A DNA stretch of 64,000 nucleotides, taken from positions 313,898-377,897 of the forward strand of contig LUVW01000039.1 in the NCBI GenBank assembly GCA_001661515.1. Direction: 5' to 3'. Both the position numbers and the translations under genes were made by a program. The DNA comes from Capniomyces stellatus (lineage: Eukaryota; Kickxellomycota; Harpellomycetes; Harpellales; Legeriomycetaceae). A model generated the notes under the pieces. The model was given only the letters and a program-made list of their open reading frames with translations. It was not told the DNA's origin and did no database searches. Below are positions 36,290 to 48,713 of this stretch, piece after piece. Every line of letters begins with the position of its first letter. Position 1 is the first letter of the stretch.

Positions 36290-36977
36290 TTTGTATTTTG
36301 TTGATTGAAAGTTCGTTAGAAAATAAAGTGGTGTTTATTTGACTTTACAGTGTAATTCAATGGCAATGTTGATGATGGTTATATATAGTGGTTATTGTGG
36401 TAGCAATATGGTTGTTATTTAAAAGTCATACGTATGGATGAAGTGGTTGTGGTTGATTGTATTTATAGCTGATGCTTGGATGTTACTGAGGGTGTTAGGA
36501 AATAGAAAGTGAAGGAAAAACATAAAAGATTCGATTAGTGTAAATAAAGAAAGGAATACAAAGTGCGTTTTAAAAACTAGTGGGGAAGAGAAGACTTGGT
36601 TTAATGCAAATTCGTAAAGTACGATCGAATAGAAAAATAGGCATATTAATTAAACAATACAAGTAGAATAAACATGATTTAAAAATAAGACTGAGGATTT
36701 GTATTTACATTACCAGCAAGAAGGCCCTTATGGGGTGTTTATGCATGAAAGATGGATTTTAAGGTTTATTATTGTTTATGAACAAAACCAAGAAAACAAA
36801 AAAAAAAAAAGTAAACGATGCACGACGATAAAGGTGGAGGAGGAGAATCCGAGTTTTATACAAAAAGAATATAAAAAAGTGTAAATGATGGCAAAAAACA
36901 AAAAAAAACAAAAACAAAAAACAAAAAAAAAAGACAAGAGTATGATGAATTTGAAGGGATACGTCTAGCTGGATTGT
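36290..36977. other. intergenic between RAD17 3' end and DM9 gene 5' end
   Basis: 0.7 kb. Contains the presumed DM9 gene promoter and the RAD17 terminator region with (CAAAAA)-type A-rich tracts near 36895-36940. No gene seen. Confidence 0.6.
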
Positions 36978-39900
36978 TTAGCTGGAGAGGTCGTCAATAT
37001 CGTCTTCAAGAAAAGCATCTTGGTCAGGCTCTTGGTTAAACTGGCGAGAGTTTAGAGATAATGAGCCAAACAGATTGACGTCAGAGTCAGAAATACCGCT
37101 GTGTTCGTTTGGACTGCTGATGAAATGGTTGGTGATAGAGTTGGCAAAGTTGGTGGTAAAGTCATTCAGTGAATGAATTCTGTTCAAATCCGATCCTAAA
37201 TAAAAAAATAAGAATAAAAAATAGTGAATTTAGGTTTTTGAATGGATATATCGAGTTGGCTGTTGGAAATAATGGTCGATTAAATCAAACCGAGCTAGTA
37301 AAGCAGAAATAAAATGTATTCTGGATATGTGAATTGAGCAAATACAAAATAATGAAGCTGAAATAGAAATAAGTATGGGGGAAGAGGGGGAGGAGGGGTG
37401 TGTTTCTTACTGGTGATATATGGAGGTAAAGTTTTGGATTGAGATAGAATGATTGAGAGGTATGGCAAAGCATCGAGATTATCATTCCTTGCAAACAAAA
37501 CTATAAAAAAAAAGAAAAAAAAAAAAAAAGTAGAAATCAAATAGATTAGAACTTGAGATTCAAAGTATAAACACAAACAAGAAAAAAGAAAAAAGTGAAG
37601 GGGTTACATTTAGTGGAAAGCTGAGCGAGTTCTGATTTAACTAGGTTCTGAAGCCGCAGTTCAGCGAAAAACTGGGGTTTTTGGAACTGGACAAGGTGAG
37701 GTGAAGGATTTCTGGAACTAAGGGAGGGAGTTTTAGAGCGATCGTATCGAGAGAGGGAAATGGAGTTGGGAACCGAATTGGTATTTGTTCGGTAGTAAGT
37801 CAGAGCGTTTACGGTAGTTAGAGATGAGAATGAGCTGGTAAAGTTTCGGTATTGAGGCTAAATGGGCAGTAACAAATGGGAGTGAGATGAAATCAAGTGA
37901 AGAAATAAAATGAGATAGAAAATGAGATAGAAAACTTACCAAAGTAGCACCTATACAGTCAAAAAGATCGCACTGGCTAAATGCATCAATAATGTTAGAG
38001 TATTCGTCTATTGAGGTGGTAAAGTTGGGAAAGTTTTGGTGGAGATATAGGGAAAAGGTGGACAAGTCAACAGGAAGATTTTGCAAGACAGACTCGGCAC
38101 TGCTCTCCAACTCGCCCCGATCAAAGCAGAGATTATTGGGAAGAGTTTGGGTATTTGATTGTTTTAGGGTATTCGGCAGTTTTGGTTTACGCTTTGCATA
38201 TAAAACCTTTCCAATGGCGTGGAACAGACTTAGGGATTGTTCACGAGATTGTTGAGATTGTGGATTGTTTGATGTAGATGTAGACCCAAATGTGGTGACA
38301 GTAATCGTGGAATTAGATTTGGAATTAGATTTGGAATTAGATTTGGAATTAGATTTAGATTTGGATTTGGAGGTGATTTCTGGTTGTAAAGAAATTCCAA
38401 AAGAGTTGGACTGACAAGTTGGGCGAATTTGGCAGTTGGTTTTGATAGTTGGCCACAAAATCTGGAGGTTATTTAAAGCGGATCTAATGTCGCCCTGAGA
38501 AAGTTCAACCAAAAAACCAAGTTCAGACTCTGCATCCCCACTCAACCGAACACTTGGGCTTGAACTTGGAATTGGGCCTGCAACCAACTGGGCGTGCAAC
38601 TGAGCCTGCAACCCAACTTTAGCCAACACTGTACGTACAAGCAGCTTCATCAGAATAGAGTTGGCTACAGGATTAAACGCAATCCGTTGGCAGAACTGTG
38701 AGTCTAGAATTGAGCCCGGCAGAATCGAATATATCGACTGCATGTCTCGATTCCATCCTTTCTGTTCCTGGTCCATCATCAGCTGGTCTGAAGGCGACGA
38801 ATCACTGAACACCAGCACCATTGGGTACGAATTGACTGCTCTATTCTTTATAAACTCTGTTATCGAGTGAACAAACTCCTTTTGCATCACCGAATTCGTC
38901 AGGTTTGGAATATCCTCAACCAGAATTATCTTCTTTCCTCTCCCACCCCTTTTCTCCACAATTCCCTTTTTGTCTCCCGATCCAACCAAGTTCAGATTCG
39001 AATACGTTTTAGCCTGCTGCAAAAACTCTCCAAACTTCTTTGATACTCTTGCCGATTCTAACCAAAATTAAAAATCAAAAAATCAAAAATCTGATAAATG
39101 TAATACTGTTCTTATTTCTCTGCCTTTCTCTTTCTGCCCTTATTACTATATCTCCATTATCTTGTCTTTATCTTACCTGTGTCAAACCCCTCACCCGTCC
39201 AGCTGCTTGTCGTTGGGTTTATCCACTCTACAACCTCCACTCCCATCTCTTTACTCAGGACGTTAATCGTCGCTGTTTTTCCTGACCCTGTAGGTCCAAC
39301 CAATATTAACAGCCTATAATTCTATATCAATTCTCCAATCTTTAACTTATTTTCTTCTTATTTTCTTTTCTTGCTCTTTATAATAGTTCCAAATTCAACT
39401 CAAGTCCAAATCTATAACAATCTTACTGAATACATTTGGCTCTGGTTAACTGCTCTGTCCATCCATTCATACACCTGCCCAACCTTTTTGCCATGCACCG
39501 CAAGCTCTACCTACCATTTCCCCCATTGTTTTCGTTATTCTTATTCCTTGAAACTGCTAATTATACTAATTTCAACTCTTTCTATTCTCTTTTTTTTTTT
39601 TTTTTCCTTTTTCATTTACTTACTCTGGATTTTGGTTCCAACTCTGACCACCATATTCCATTGTTATGTTCGCTAAACCTATCGCTTCCTGGTTCTCTGC
39701 TTTTTCCATTATCTTTACTCTCTTTTATCTCTGTTTCCAATATCTCGTTTTGGCTCTCTAAATCTATCATTTCCGTCCCGTAAAGACCAATAACCTCACT
39801 GTTGGCCTAGTAAAAGTAACCATACACATTGCAGTCAACTTTAATCTATATTGTTTCGTAACTTTCCCTATCTAAACCTGAATATCAACATCATCTTTAC

Positions 39901-40757
39901 ACTCTAACTCGCCTACATTTTCTCGTACTAGCCGTCTCGGCCTTACCTTCCTTTTTTTCGCCATGCTTATCGGCGACTGGAATATTAAATCATCCGATGA
40001 TATCAGATCAATCGACTCTTGCTATTTTACACGCACACACACATATATTGGTATTTCTTTAGCTTTTGTAACCATTGCACCAATTACCAGAATCAATTCC
40101 CCTGTACTTTTATATCTTTCCATTCCATATCATATCACTTTGCTTTACTTTGCTTTATACCACACTTTAACCCACTCAAACTCACCTTTTCTAGCATTTT
40201 AGTGTTGTTGGACCCTACCCTAATCCCCTGTTTCTTTCTCTCGCCATATTCCGCTATCATTTACAGTTACATTACAACCAATATTTCCAGTATTTAAGCA
40301 ACACCAGTACCAATCTCAATTCCCCAAAGTAAAAGTAAAAAATATATGTATAAACAATAATTAAACAGTTATTTTAACCACAAAAGCTTCACTTACCCTT
40401 TTCTATCTCTTGGATAAAATCTACTGTTGCGTTTAGCTTTACTCTTTTGTTGCCTTCAACCTCTATTTCGTCTTCCAAACTGTCGCTGTTTAATTCGCAA
40501 GCAATGCCTAATTCCTTCTTCGTTTTGTTCATTAATTCCAGCTTTGAAGTCCACTCGCTACTGTCGCTGATCTTCAACCTTCTCGAACTGCTCCTCAGTG
40601 ATATTCGCCGCTTATTACTCGGCGTGTTATCTTTGCTAGACACCAGTGTCCTTTGTGATTGTGTTTGCGCCTGTGAATTGGCTGGCGAGTTTGTACTATT
40701 TTGGCTCTTTGCCCCTAAAAATACCTGCGAGCCATAGGTAAAGTCCAACTTTCCCTT
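36978..40757 (-). CDS. RAD17: Rad17/Rad24 checkpoint clamp loader (N-terminal exon not found)
   Basis: Nine exons in reading order: 40757-40397, 40017-39947, 39806-39624, 39510-39427, 39321-39177, 39057-37940, 37857-37608, 37500-37411, 37195-36978 (839 aa visible; all joins keep phase). Rad17 replaces Rfc1 in the RFC complex that loads the 9-1-1 clamp at damaged DNA in the nucleus. Diagnostic: WWSELEPKSRVELAVHGKKV, Walker A LILVGPTGSGKTATINVL, EWINPTTSSWTGEGFDT, KKFGEFLQQAKTYSNL, Walker B KKIILVEDIPNLTN, then GDIRSALNNLQILWP. A Ser/Lys run (SKSKSKSNSKSNSKS) interrupts the C-terminal part. The C-terminus is acidic (FLEDDIDDLSS). The first visible exon opens after a TTAG acceptor without an ATG, so at least one short 5' exon upstream of 40757 is missing from this model. 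Confidence 0.9.
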
Positions 40758-43700
40758 CTAACAGTTTTTGTTTTTGTTTTTGTTTTACATTTAGACTATG
40801 GTTAGACCTTCCTTTTTTCTTTTATCATTTTACATTACATTATATTTACTTTTTGATAAACATAAACTACTTGCCTTTTGGCTCATTTACACGCCTTTTA
40901 CTCGATTGTTGTATTTTTATTTTTCTGTTTGCTTATTTGTTTTGTTTTGTTTTGTTTTTTCGCTCTTTTTCTCGGTGTAGTTTTGAACAATCTTGTTTCT
41001 TTCTTTCTTTCTTTCTTATTTTTATATATCTATACTTGCTCTGATGTCACTCAAGCTATGTTTACTCTCACTGCCACGTTTCTATACCAAAATTACATAT
41101 ACAACACTATTTAATCTAATCCAAGTTGAATGGAATGAGGATGTGAATGTGAATTAAAGTGATTTAAAAGCAAAACCTGTTATTGTCTACTTTACAAATA
41201 AATTACTCGTGATTTATCGGATCTGTCAATTTTGCTAAAATTCCACTAATTTCATTTCAAACTATTTACTTTTTCCTCCCTCTCTGCACCAATTTTTTTT
41301 TTTGACGATTTTATTTTACGTCAACATCATGCTTCACTTACACAATATTCGATCAACTTGCACCAACTACAAACTCTATAAATACCCATCACCCATTCCT
41401 TCTAAACCACATCTGTGCTTTCCCAACAATAACAAGTGTTTGACTTGTGTTGGCTCATAAATTAATTCCAGCGTACATTTTCTGCACTTGGCTAATTCAG
41501 TGGGGCCAACTGTACTCGGCTCGATCCCATCCATGGTAAATTGTTATTTGGTCATTCTTTTGACCAAAAACTATATCAACATTCCATACTTAAACTCAGT
41601 CTATCATAGTAAACTCGCTGAATAAACAACTCCCCCCAAGTACCTTTGAAAGTCTAAACATCCATGGCGAATTATTGTTTATTTACAACTTGGGCCATTA
41701 TATTCCCTCTTTGCATCACACTGAAATTTAAAGTTGTGCTGTTGACAATTGGATGTACTATTCACATTCACCATCTAACCATCTATTTGAGAAGCCTGGC
41801 TTGAGTTGTTTTTAGCGGCCACAGACCGGGCTCACTTCTTGCAATAGCAATTGGTGCCTAATTTTAGAACTACTATCCTTCTATTTGATTGAGCTGAATA
41901 GCACATATCTACATACAACCATTCGCGCAGCTCAAATGCTTATTCGTTTATTTCAAATACTGCTGTATCTATGTATTTATGTATCTAACTTTGAGATCAA
42001 AAGTAATTTTGCAATATTTATTTATTTTACTTTCAAAAAACGGCACTATTACTTCAATAAAAAAAAATAAAAAAACGGCACTATTTGTTTTTTTGTGCGA
42101 GCTTAAACAAATATCTAGTATTTCAATAAAAAAATAAATAAACAAATACCTAGTAGTCGTAAATAAACTGCATTGTTGTGAATCGACAAATCAGTTTAGT
42201 CTCGCTTGATTATTTATTTGTTGCTTTTTGATTGCTTGATCCTGGAATTCTGATCAATTTATTGGAGAGTAAATAAATCTAAACCAGCAGACTAGTACAG
42301 TTTGCCTATCAAGCTCTAATATTTGGTTCAGACTCAAGCTACCATAGGCGAATTGAATTCAAGTTTTTGGATAGTTGATATTACTCGGCTCTATTTATGT
42401 AATAAAAGTTGTCATTTCAAACAAATTCAGTTTATTTGCCTAGTGAACAAACAAGTCAACATTAAGCCAGAAAAAGCTAAATCCTCAAATTTCTAAAATG
42501 AATAGAACATTGAACACTGTTGATGACTCAAGTTCTCACGAGTGTTGATTTCTCAATAAACATCAACAATAGACCATTTTTACAAATAAAAGAGTGTTTT
42601 TTTTAATGAGCAATACAAGGCTGGTTTATTGAAAGCACAAAGTGTAATATTGAAGAAGAAAAAAAAAGCGTAACATTGAAAATTCGGTAGCTTTTATTTT
42701 CTTCGATACTTTGCCTTCAAAAGCAACAACAAATAAACACTGACTTTGTTGTGGCGGCTATTAATAATAGAAACACTAGTGTTTGGTATTGAGCCCAAAG
42801 TTTGTTTGAAGAAAAAAAAAAAGCGTGTCGATGTTGATGTTGTTGCTGCTTTTGTTGACTTGGTAAAAACATGTATTATTGGTGTTTTGGCTAGAATTTA
42901 TAACAAATCCCAAACCATGTATTATTATTGAGTCAAAACAATAGAAAAGATATCAGTACAGAACATACACTTATATTTATCATCTAACTGTTGTTTTATC
43001 CAAAGTAAACACCATAAACTGTTGCTAAACAACAGAAATTTTTTACATCAACACACAAGAAGAATAAACACCCGTAAACATATAGTTTGTATTCATTTGT
43101 ACTTACTATCGACACTGTCAACTAAAGCTTTGTTTATTTGAAAATAAAAACAACTAGGACATTATAGTAAAGTATAGTAATGGTAATAGTGCTGTAATCG
43201 CAGTGTGTTGATGTATTCGAGGAGTATAGCAAAATAACAATATTGCAACAATATAATAATTTAGTAATAGAGAGCGTGTATGTAAACCAAGTATACGTTC
43301 TTGTGAAAGAAAAAAAAATAGTGGTATTGACTTTCAGAGATTCAAGACAAACAAATAATTCGTTTTAATTCAAAGCTTACTTTTAATCCGAATAGTTACA
43401 CGTTCGTAACAAAATGTTCTTGCATGTAGATGCACCACCTCTTAGCCTGAATAAACCAATATACAGTTTGTACAACTAATAGGGATTGGAATAAGAATAT
43501 AATTTTAGACAGCCTTACAACACTACGCAGATATGTACCATATAAATAAACACCGAATTCCACTTATTTCTCGGTGATAACACTCGAATATTTTTATCTT
43601 TTTATATTCAACTCCCATACTCACTTTTTCTTTAGTTTTATATATCTATACACTATATTTATTCATAGGGATTGTATTTATTTTACAGATAATACCATCG

Positions 43701-43828
43701 ATACAAATATAATATATACTAAATATATATATTGATAAAACAGTAAATACGATACTAGGGCTGAGTAAAATATACAAACAGCAGATCAGCTATAGACTTG
43801 AGATAGAAAAGACAAGGGACTATTTACA
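40758..43828. other. 3 kb divergent region between RAD17 and the first MADS gene
   Basis: Contains the undetected RAD17 5' exon and the MADS promoter. A 52-codon minus-strand ORF at 41376-41534 starts in ACCATGG context and has a CRKC pair; it may be a small gene but nothing supports it beyond the frame. CGGCTATTAATAATAG at 42755-42770 recurs upstream of the second MADS gene. Poly-A rich throughout. Confidence 0.5.
42755..42770. promoter_or_regulatory. candidate MEF2-type element, copy 1
   Basis: CGGCTATTAATAATAG. Contains CTATTAATAA and, overlapping, TTAATAATAG, both fitting the MEF2/Rlm1 consensus YTA(A/T)4TAR. It lies 1.06 kb upstream of the first MADS start. An identical 16-mer is upstream of the second MADS gene. 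Binding is inference. Confidence 0.35.
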
Positions 43829-45535
43829 ATGGGAAGAAAGAAGATCAGAATCCAAAAGATTACCAACGAGCGTAATCGACAGGTTACCTATTTGAAAAGA
43901 AAGTCTGGTTTATTGAAAAAGGCTTACGAACTTAGCACACTCTGTGGATGTGAAATAACGTTGATCATCTTCAACAATGAGGGTGAACTTGTTCAATACT
44001 CTTCATCAGATGCAGATACCACCATTGCTAAATTCAAAGAGTACAAGGGGCCAAACGAGATATTTGAAAACAAAGACTGTGCACAGTTCTACGTCAACGA
44101 CAGCAATCTTAAAAGCCCAACTATCAGCACTCAAGGAAATACCAGTGGGTTTAGTGGGTACCAAACAATTCTAAAGAAAATAGACACCTTGCTTCCCCAC
44201 CGTACACCAAACAACAGCAACAGCATTGGCTTCAACAATGGATTCAATCGCATCAGCCAAGGAATGGACGCTTTTAATCATCAGGTGCAGATACAAAGCC
44301 AGAACTTGATGAAAGAGCACATGTTAGCCATCCAGTCAAGCAATTTAAATCATAAACAACACATAGATGCCTATCAATCAGTCATCAAAGCCAATGAGGT
44401 CCCCTATCTGTTCAACAATAGCCACCAACCTGCCAATAATGCGCTGCTAGGGACTAATCTAGGAAATGCACAGATGAATGGCTATGGTATGAACGGATCA
44501 CATAGCGATCTTGAGAAGCTAAATATGATCAACAGCATATACAACAACATTATGGATAGCTCTGCAACACAAAGCGCAAATGGCGACATACTGAACTCAT
44601 ACGAACTAGGAGGCACAAGTAAAAACACTAAAGACTTGGAATTGCCCAACAAGAACCACCAGACTGTAAACGACAATCTCAGATACCCCAACAGTTCTCC
44701 AAGAGGAGCCAGGCGCTCTAGCGTATCGCCAAACCAAAGTCCAAACGATGCTGATATTGATGTCGACTTGAACTACAACAAGAAGCGCGCAATTTCCGAC
44801 TTTGACATCAAGAGTCTGTCAAGCCACCCTGAAAACTACATCAAGTTTCTCAACTCTTGTTTGGACTCTCAAGGCATGAGCCAAGACACAGATGATGACT
44901 TTAAAAAGAAAATCAAGGTGATGATTGACTCTGAAATTACAAAAAACAAGAGAGTCAAACACGACAACAACAAGCTGCTGAACCAAAAGACCGCGAAGAA
45001 TATCTCTGCGCCAAAAAAACCTGTGGAAGACGGTTCACCAAACAGCTTCACAATGGTAGACCAGCTGGGCCAGTATAACCAGAATATAATCGATCTTTTC
45101 AACAATGATTCAAACTTAAACATGGACAGCTCCTCAAGAAACGACAGCTCTGACGAAAACAACGACATCAGCAATCTGGAGAACATGAACTATGGCTCAG
45201 GAATTCCTGGAAATAATGGTTGGGAGATGGACAAGTGCTTAAACTACGTCGGCAAAACTGAAAAGTCAATAAAGACCGTAGATGTGGATCTTTTAAAAAA
45301 CATTAGCGACGACGTGAGGCTTGACCAGAGCATAATCAACAGCAGCCAACTGTATCCAGATGTGTGCGACAAAGTTGCAAACCAGAACAATCAAAATGAC
45401 AAAAGCCAAATCAAGTCGCTAACCGATCCGTTCTTTATTAACTCTTTACAACTGGGAAGCGATGGCATGGTGCACGACAATATTGGCCAGTGTGATGTCT
45501 TGGCATGGCCAATGAACACAAATTTGATCAACTAA
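43829..45535 (+). CDS. MEF2-like MADS-box transcription factor 1
   Basis: Single exon, 568 aa. Residues 1-57 are a type II MADS domain ([38 protein letters not shown]) followed by a MEF2-like extension (SSSDADTTIAKFKEYKGPNE, about 60-93) that is more diverged than in its neighbour paralogue. MADS/MEF2 proteins bind CTA(A/T)4TAG as dimers in the nucleus; fungal relatives such as Rlm1 act under the cell-wall-integrity MAP kinase. The rest is Asn/Ser/Asp-rich without a known domain; RRSSVSPNQSP supplies possible Ser-Pro phosphosites and NKKRAISDFDIKSL a basic patch. The tail ends VLAWPMNTNLIN, similar to [12 protein letters not shown] of the second MADS protein. The absence of introns sets both MADS genes apart from their neighbours. 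Confidence 0.94.
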   Translation: MGRKKIRIQKITNERNRQVTYLKRKSGLLKKAYELSTLCGCEITLIIFNNEGELVQYSSSDADTTIAKFKEYKGPNEIFENKDCAQFYVNDSNLKSPTISTQGNTSGFSGYQTILKKIDTLLPHRTPNNSNSIGFNNGFNRISQGMDAFNHQVQIQSQNLMKEHMLAIQSSNLNHKQHIDAYQSVIKANEVPYLFNNSHQPANNALLGTNLGNAQMNGYGMNGSHSDLEKLNMINSIYNNIMDSSATQSANGDILNSYELGGTSKNTKDLELPNKNHQTVNDNLRYPNSSPRGARRSSVSPNQSPNDADIDVDLNYNKKRAISDFDIKSLSSHPENYIKFLNSCLDSQGMSQDTDDDFKKKIKVMIDSEITKNKRVKHDNNKLLNQKTAKNISAPKKPVEDGSPNSFTMVDQLGQYNQNIIDLFNNDSNLNMDSSSRNDSSDENNDISNLENMNYGSGIPGNNGWEMDKCLNYVGKTEKSIKTVDVDLLKNISDDVRLDQSIINSSQLYPDVCDKVANQNNQNDKSQIKSLTDPFFINSLQLGSDGMVHDNIGQCDVLAWPMNTNLIN

Positions 45536-46121
45536 ACCGTTTTTAAATTGTTTAGATTAGTGTTTAATCTACACTAATTGACCGCCAGTATTACCCCATT
45601 ATTCATTGCCCATTACTTTCTAGCTTTTTTTTTATTTGCCTTAATTTCACTTTCAATTTATATATTATATGTTTAAATGTACTGTTATTATTTCACAATT
45701 TTAAAACAATTTGAATCTTTAGAGCTTCATATTCAAAAGAAAAGCAAGAAAATACTAATTAAATTGTAACGCTCTTTTTACACTTTTCATTTTGAAAACC
45801 AATAAAAATAAGAAAAAAAATGGTAATAATAAAATAATAATAAAATGTGAAATAATAATAAAGAAAATAATATTTTTTTATTGAAATTTTAAAGCAAAAT
45901 GTTTAGCAATTTTTTTTATCAAAAAGTAAAAAAGTACGAGCTAATTAAATAACGTTCAAATTTATCTTTTTTTTTATTGAAATATTATTGCTCTGTTCTG
46001 TTTCTATTTTGTTTTTAGTTTTGGTGGTAATCGAATTAATTAATCCCAGTTTATTTATTTTAAATAAGCCATACAAATTTAGCTATATTCGTACTATTAA
46101 AGCCAAAAGAATTGACCCAAA
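45536..46121. other. short intergenic spacer
   Basis: 0.6 kb, strongly A+T-rich with AATAATAAA words that can serve as polyadenylation signals for the MADS gene. No gene seen. Confidence 0.6.
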
Positions 46122-47163
46122 ATGACAACCGCAGCACGACCAACATTTGACACAGCCAGAGGGCGCGATTCTATAGCACCAACTCTCCAAACGAGTGCAC
46201 GAGATTTGCCAGCTCATCAAAAGTTGAAATATAGAAAGCCTGGCCAAGGAGGCGATGCCGATGTTATTGATGAATCTGCCTTAAGAGAGCAGTTGCTAAA
46301 AGCCGAGAAGGAGAATGTCGAAAAAATGCGTTTGGAGTTATTCGGATTAACAGGAAATAGAGGAAACTCGGGGAAAATAAGCAGCGAAAATAAAATGATA
46401 GAGAACGATCGTTCTGGGCAAGATGAAAATGAGACAAAGAAGCAGAAATATCTGCAGTACTTACAATCAAAAGAGGCTTCTGATTCGGAAAACGAAAAGC
46501 AGGAAAACAGCGAAAGCAGCGATGATGATAGGTAAATAATAATAATAAAAATTCTTTGTGGAATAAAGCTCATTGACACAAGGCCGCTTGTTTATCTAGT
46601 TGATTATTTGTTTATTGAGTTGCTTGTTTTTAATACAAAACTTGACTTGGTTTCCAAAACCTTAATAACACTGCTAACTGAAATGCTAATTCGAGTAGTG
46701 ATGAAAGCGATTCGGAAGATGAAACCGCTCAACTATTACTAGAGCTGGAAAAAATTAAACGCGAGCGCGAGTTGGAGAAAAAGAGAAAGGTACCATAAAT
46801 GCAAATACATATTACTGCAAATACATATTACTTTAAAATCCAATACCGCGGGCACTAATTAAGAATCCCGGAATGCAGAGATGTATTGATAAGTATGTTT
46901 ATTCACTGGCAAAATCTGGAACTGTTTGAGATTAGGAACGAGAAGAGGAAGAGGTAGAGTTCCAAGAACGAAGCAATGAGCTGCTCAAAGGGAACCCACT
47001 TTTAGACGAAAATCTTGACTTTATGGTAAAGCGTAGATGGGATGACGACGTGGTATTCAAGAACCAAGCCCGAGACATGGAACTCAAGCCCAAAAAGAGA
47101 TTTATCAACGATATGCTAAGAAGTGATTTCCATAAGAAGTTTATGAAGAGATATATCCAGTAA
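46122..47163 (+). CDS. CWC15: Cwc15/Cwf15 spliceosome component
   Basis: Three exons: 46122-46531, 46699-46789, 46936-47163 (242 aa; human CWC15 is 229). A Prp19-associated (NTC) protein of the active spliceosome. The N-terminus [15 protein letters not shown] and [15 protein letters not shown], and the C-terminus [20 protein letters not shown] with [17 protein letters not shown] are family signatures; between them are an acidic Ser/Asp/Glu stretch and a charged helix ([12 protein letters not shown]). For the second exon, an acceptor three bases earlier (46695) also keeps frame and would add one Ser. It sits between the two MADS genes. Confidence 0.96.
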
Positions 47164-48697
47164 CCGAATTACACACTTGGGATTTTTTTTTTGACTGGCA
47201 AGCCCAGACAAACTATCACACTTGATATTGATTTTCTAGCTCATTTTCTTTTCATTTTCCTTGGTTGTTATAACTTTAATAAAGAACCACTTGTAAAACT
47301 ATACTATATCGGGCTGGATTGAACTATATTGTACTATGAATATTATATACTGGATACTAGATACCGCTAGGTGCTAAATATATAAATTATATTCGACTCT
47401 TGATACATAGACTCTACTGTGTGTTGGATGCTCAAATAATGTACGATAAAAGCTCAGTATTTTTTAATCGTACAATCAAGTACCATTTGCCTTCATTCGA
47501 TATCGTACTCAAAAAAAGGTACACTACATTGCTCGAAACCATTTTTTATAAAGATAAAAGAATGACTTGTATTAGTAATCCATGTCGCTACTAGCAGCGG
47601 CCCGTTGGAATGATCGATTTTGATACTGCAGATCGAACGTATTCTAACTTTAGATCTTTTTTAAAACAAAAACAATAGATCTAAACAAACGCGAACTTGG
47701 AAAGAAAATAATGCATCTAGAACGCTGAACATGTTTAGACCTGTTCTTAAAATAGGCGCTCTAACATTACTAATTGTACTGCTTATCTAACAAAAAAAAT
47801 TATCAAAGTCGGCTAATTTGAACTAGACAACATCAAGCCATAAAAAGAAAAGTGCATACCGAAACCAGAAGACCATTTCAAAAAATCGGCCTCTATGACA
47901 AAGTAAAGAAAATTGTTGAAATTTATCAAATTATTAACTATAAACGAAGGGGGTACCGGCTAATTGAGACTTAGCTATAAAATAAAAAATTATTAACTAT
48001 TTTCGGTATTGAGGGTCTCATCTCAAAGTAACACACTGTATCTTCATTACTTATTTTAAGAAAAAAATAAAAGCCGGGTAAAAAATACATTCAGTTTTGT
48101 AAACCAGACCCGCTCTATCTCAACTGCAACACCAACCAGTTAGTTACTCACTCAGCACACTAATCAGGCAATCGATATTACGAACTTTACTGGCGTTCAG
48201 CAGAGTATCTATTTATATCTCTAACCTTTTTTACAAGTCCTTTTGTAGAAACGTTAGACGACTTTAAAGTTACCAATTGTCAAATATTTATTTTGATTTT
48301 TCTACTAGAATACTTCACCAAAAATTATTGTACGTGCAACCCACTCGTATACTACAGGCTTGCTTTTGTTTATATATGCTTACGATTCCATATGTGTGCA
48401 GTATACACTTTTGTGCTGGCTGGTTTGAATAGCGTTAAAGCACGTGTAGCTGCAGCCAAGGTGTTTCTGGCTTTGTGGCACACTCAGATTCGGTATCTGG
48501 CTTTAGGTCTAATATCTTTGTTTAGTTACCCTAGCTAATATTCAATGGCGTGTTGTAAAAGTCTATATATTTCAAATTGACTTGAAAAGGACTTGATACC
48601 ATCTTCTTCATCTTTATCTGTTTCTATTTTTCCATTATTGTATCAGTTTACGAGTTTACCAAAATCAAACACATTATACACTACAACCTTTTAACAT

Positions 48698-48713
48698 CGG
48701 CTATTAATAATAG
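48698..48713. promoter_or_regulatory. candidate MEF2-type element, copy 2
   Basis: Exact second copy of CGGCTATTAATAATAG, 2.0 kb upstream of the second MADS start and 1.5 kb beyond the end of CWC15. Fits YTA(A/T)4TAR in two overlapping registers. Function is inference. Confidence 0.35.

Noticed and set aside
48293..48538. 81-codon hydrophobic ORF in the MADS upstream spacer
   Set aside because: Composition follows local A+T content, and no motif or splice support was found.
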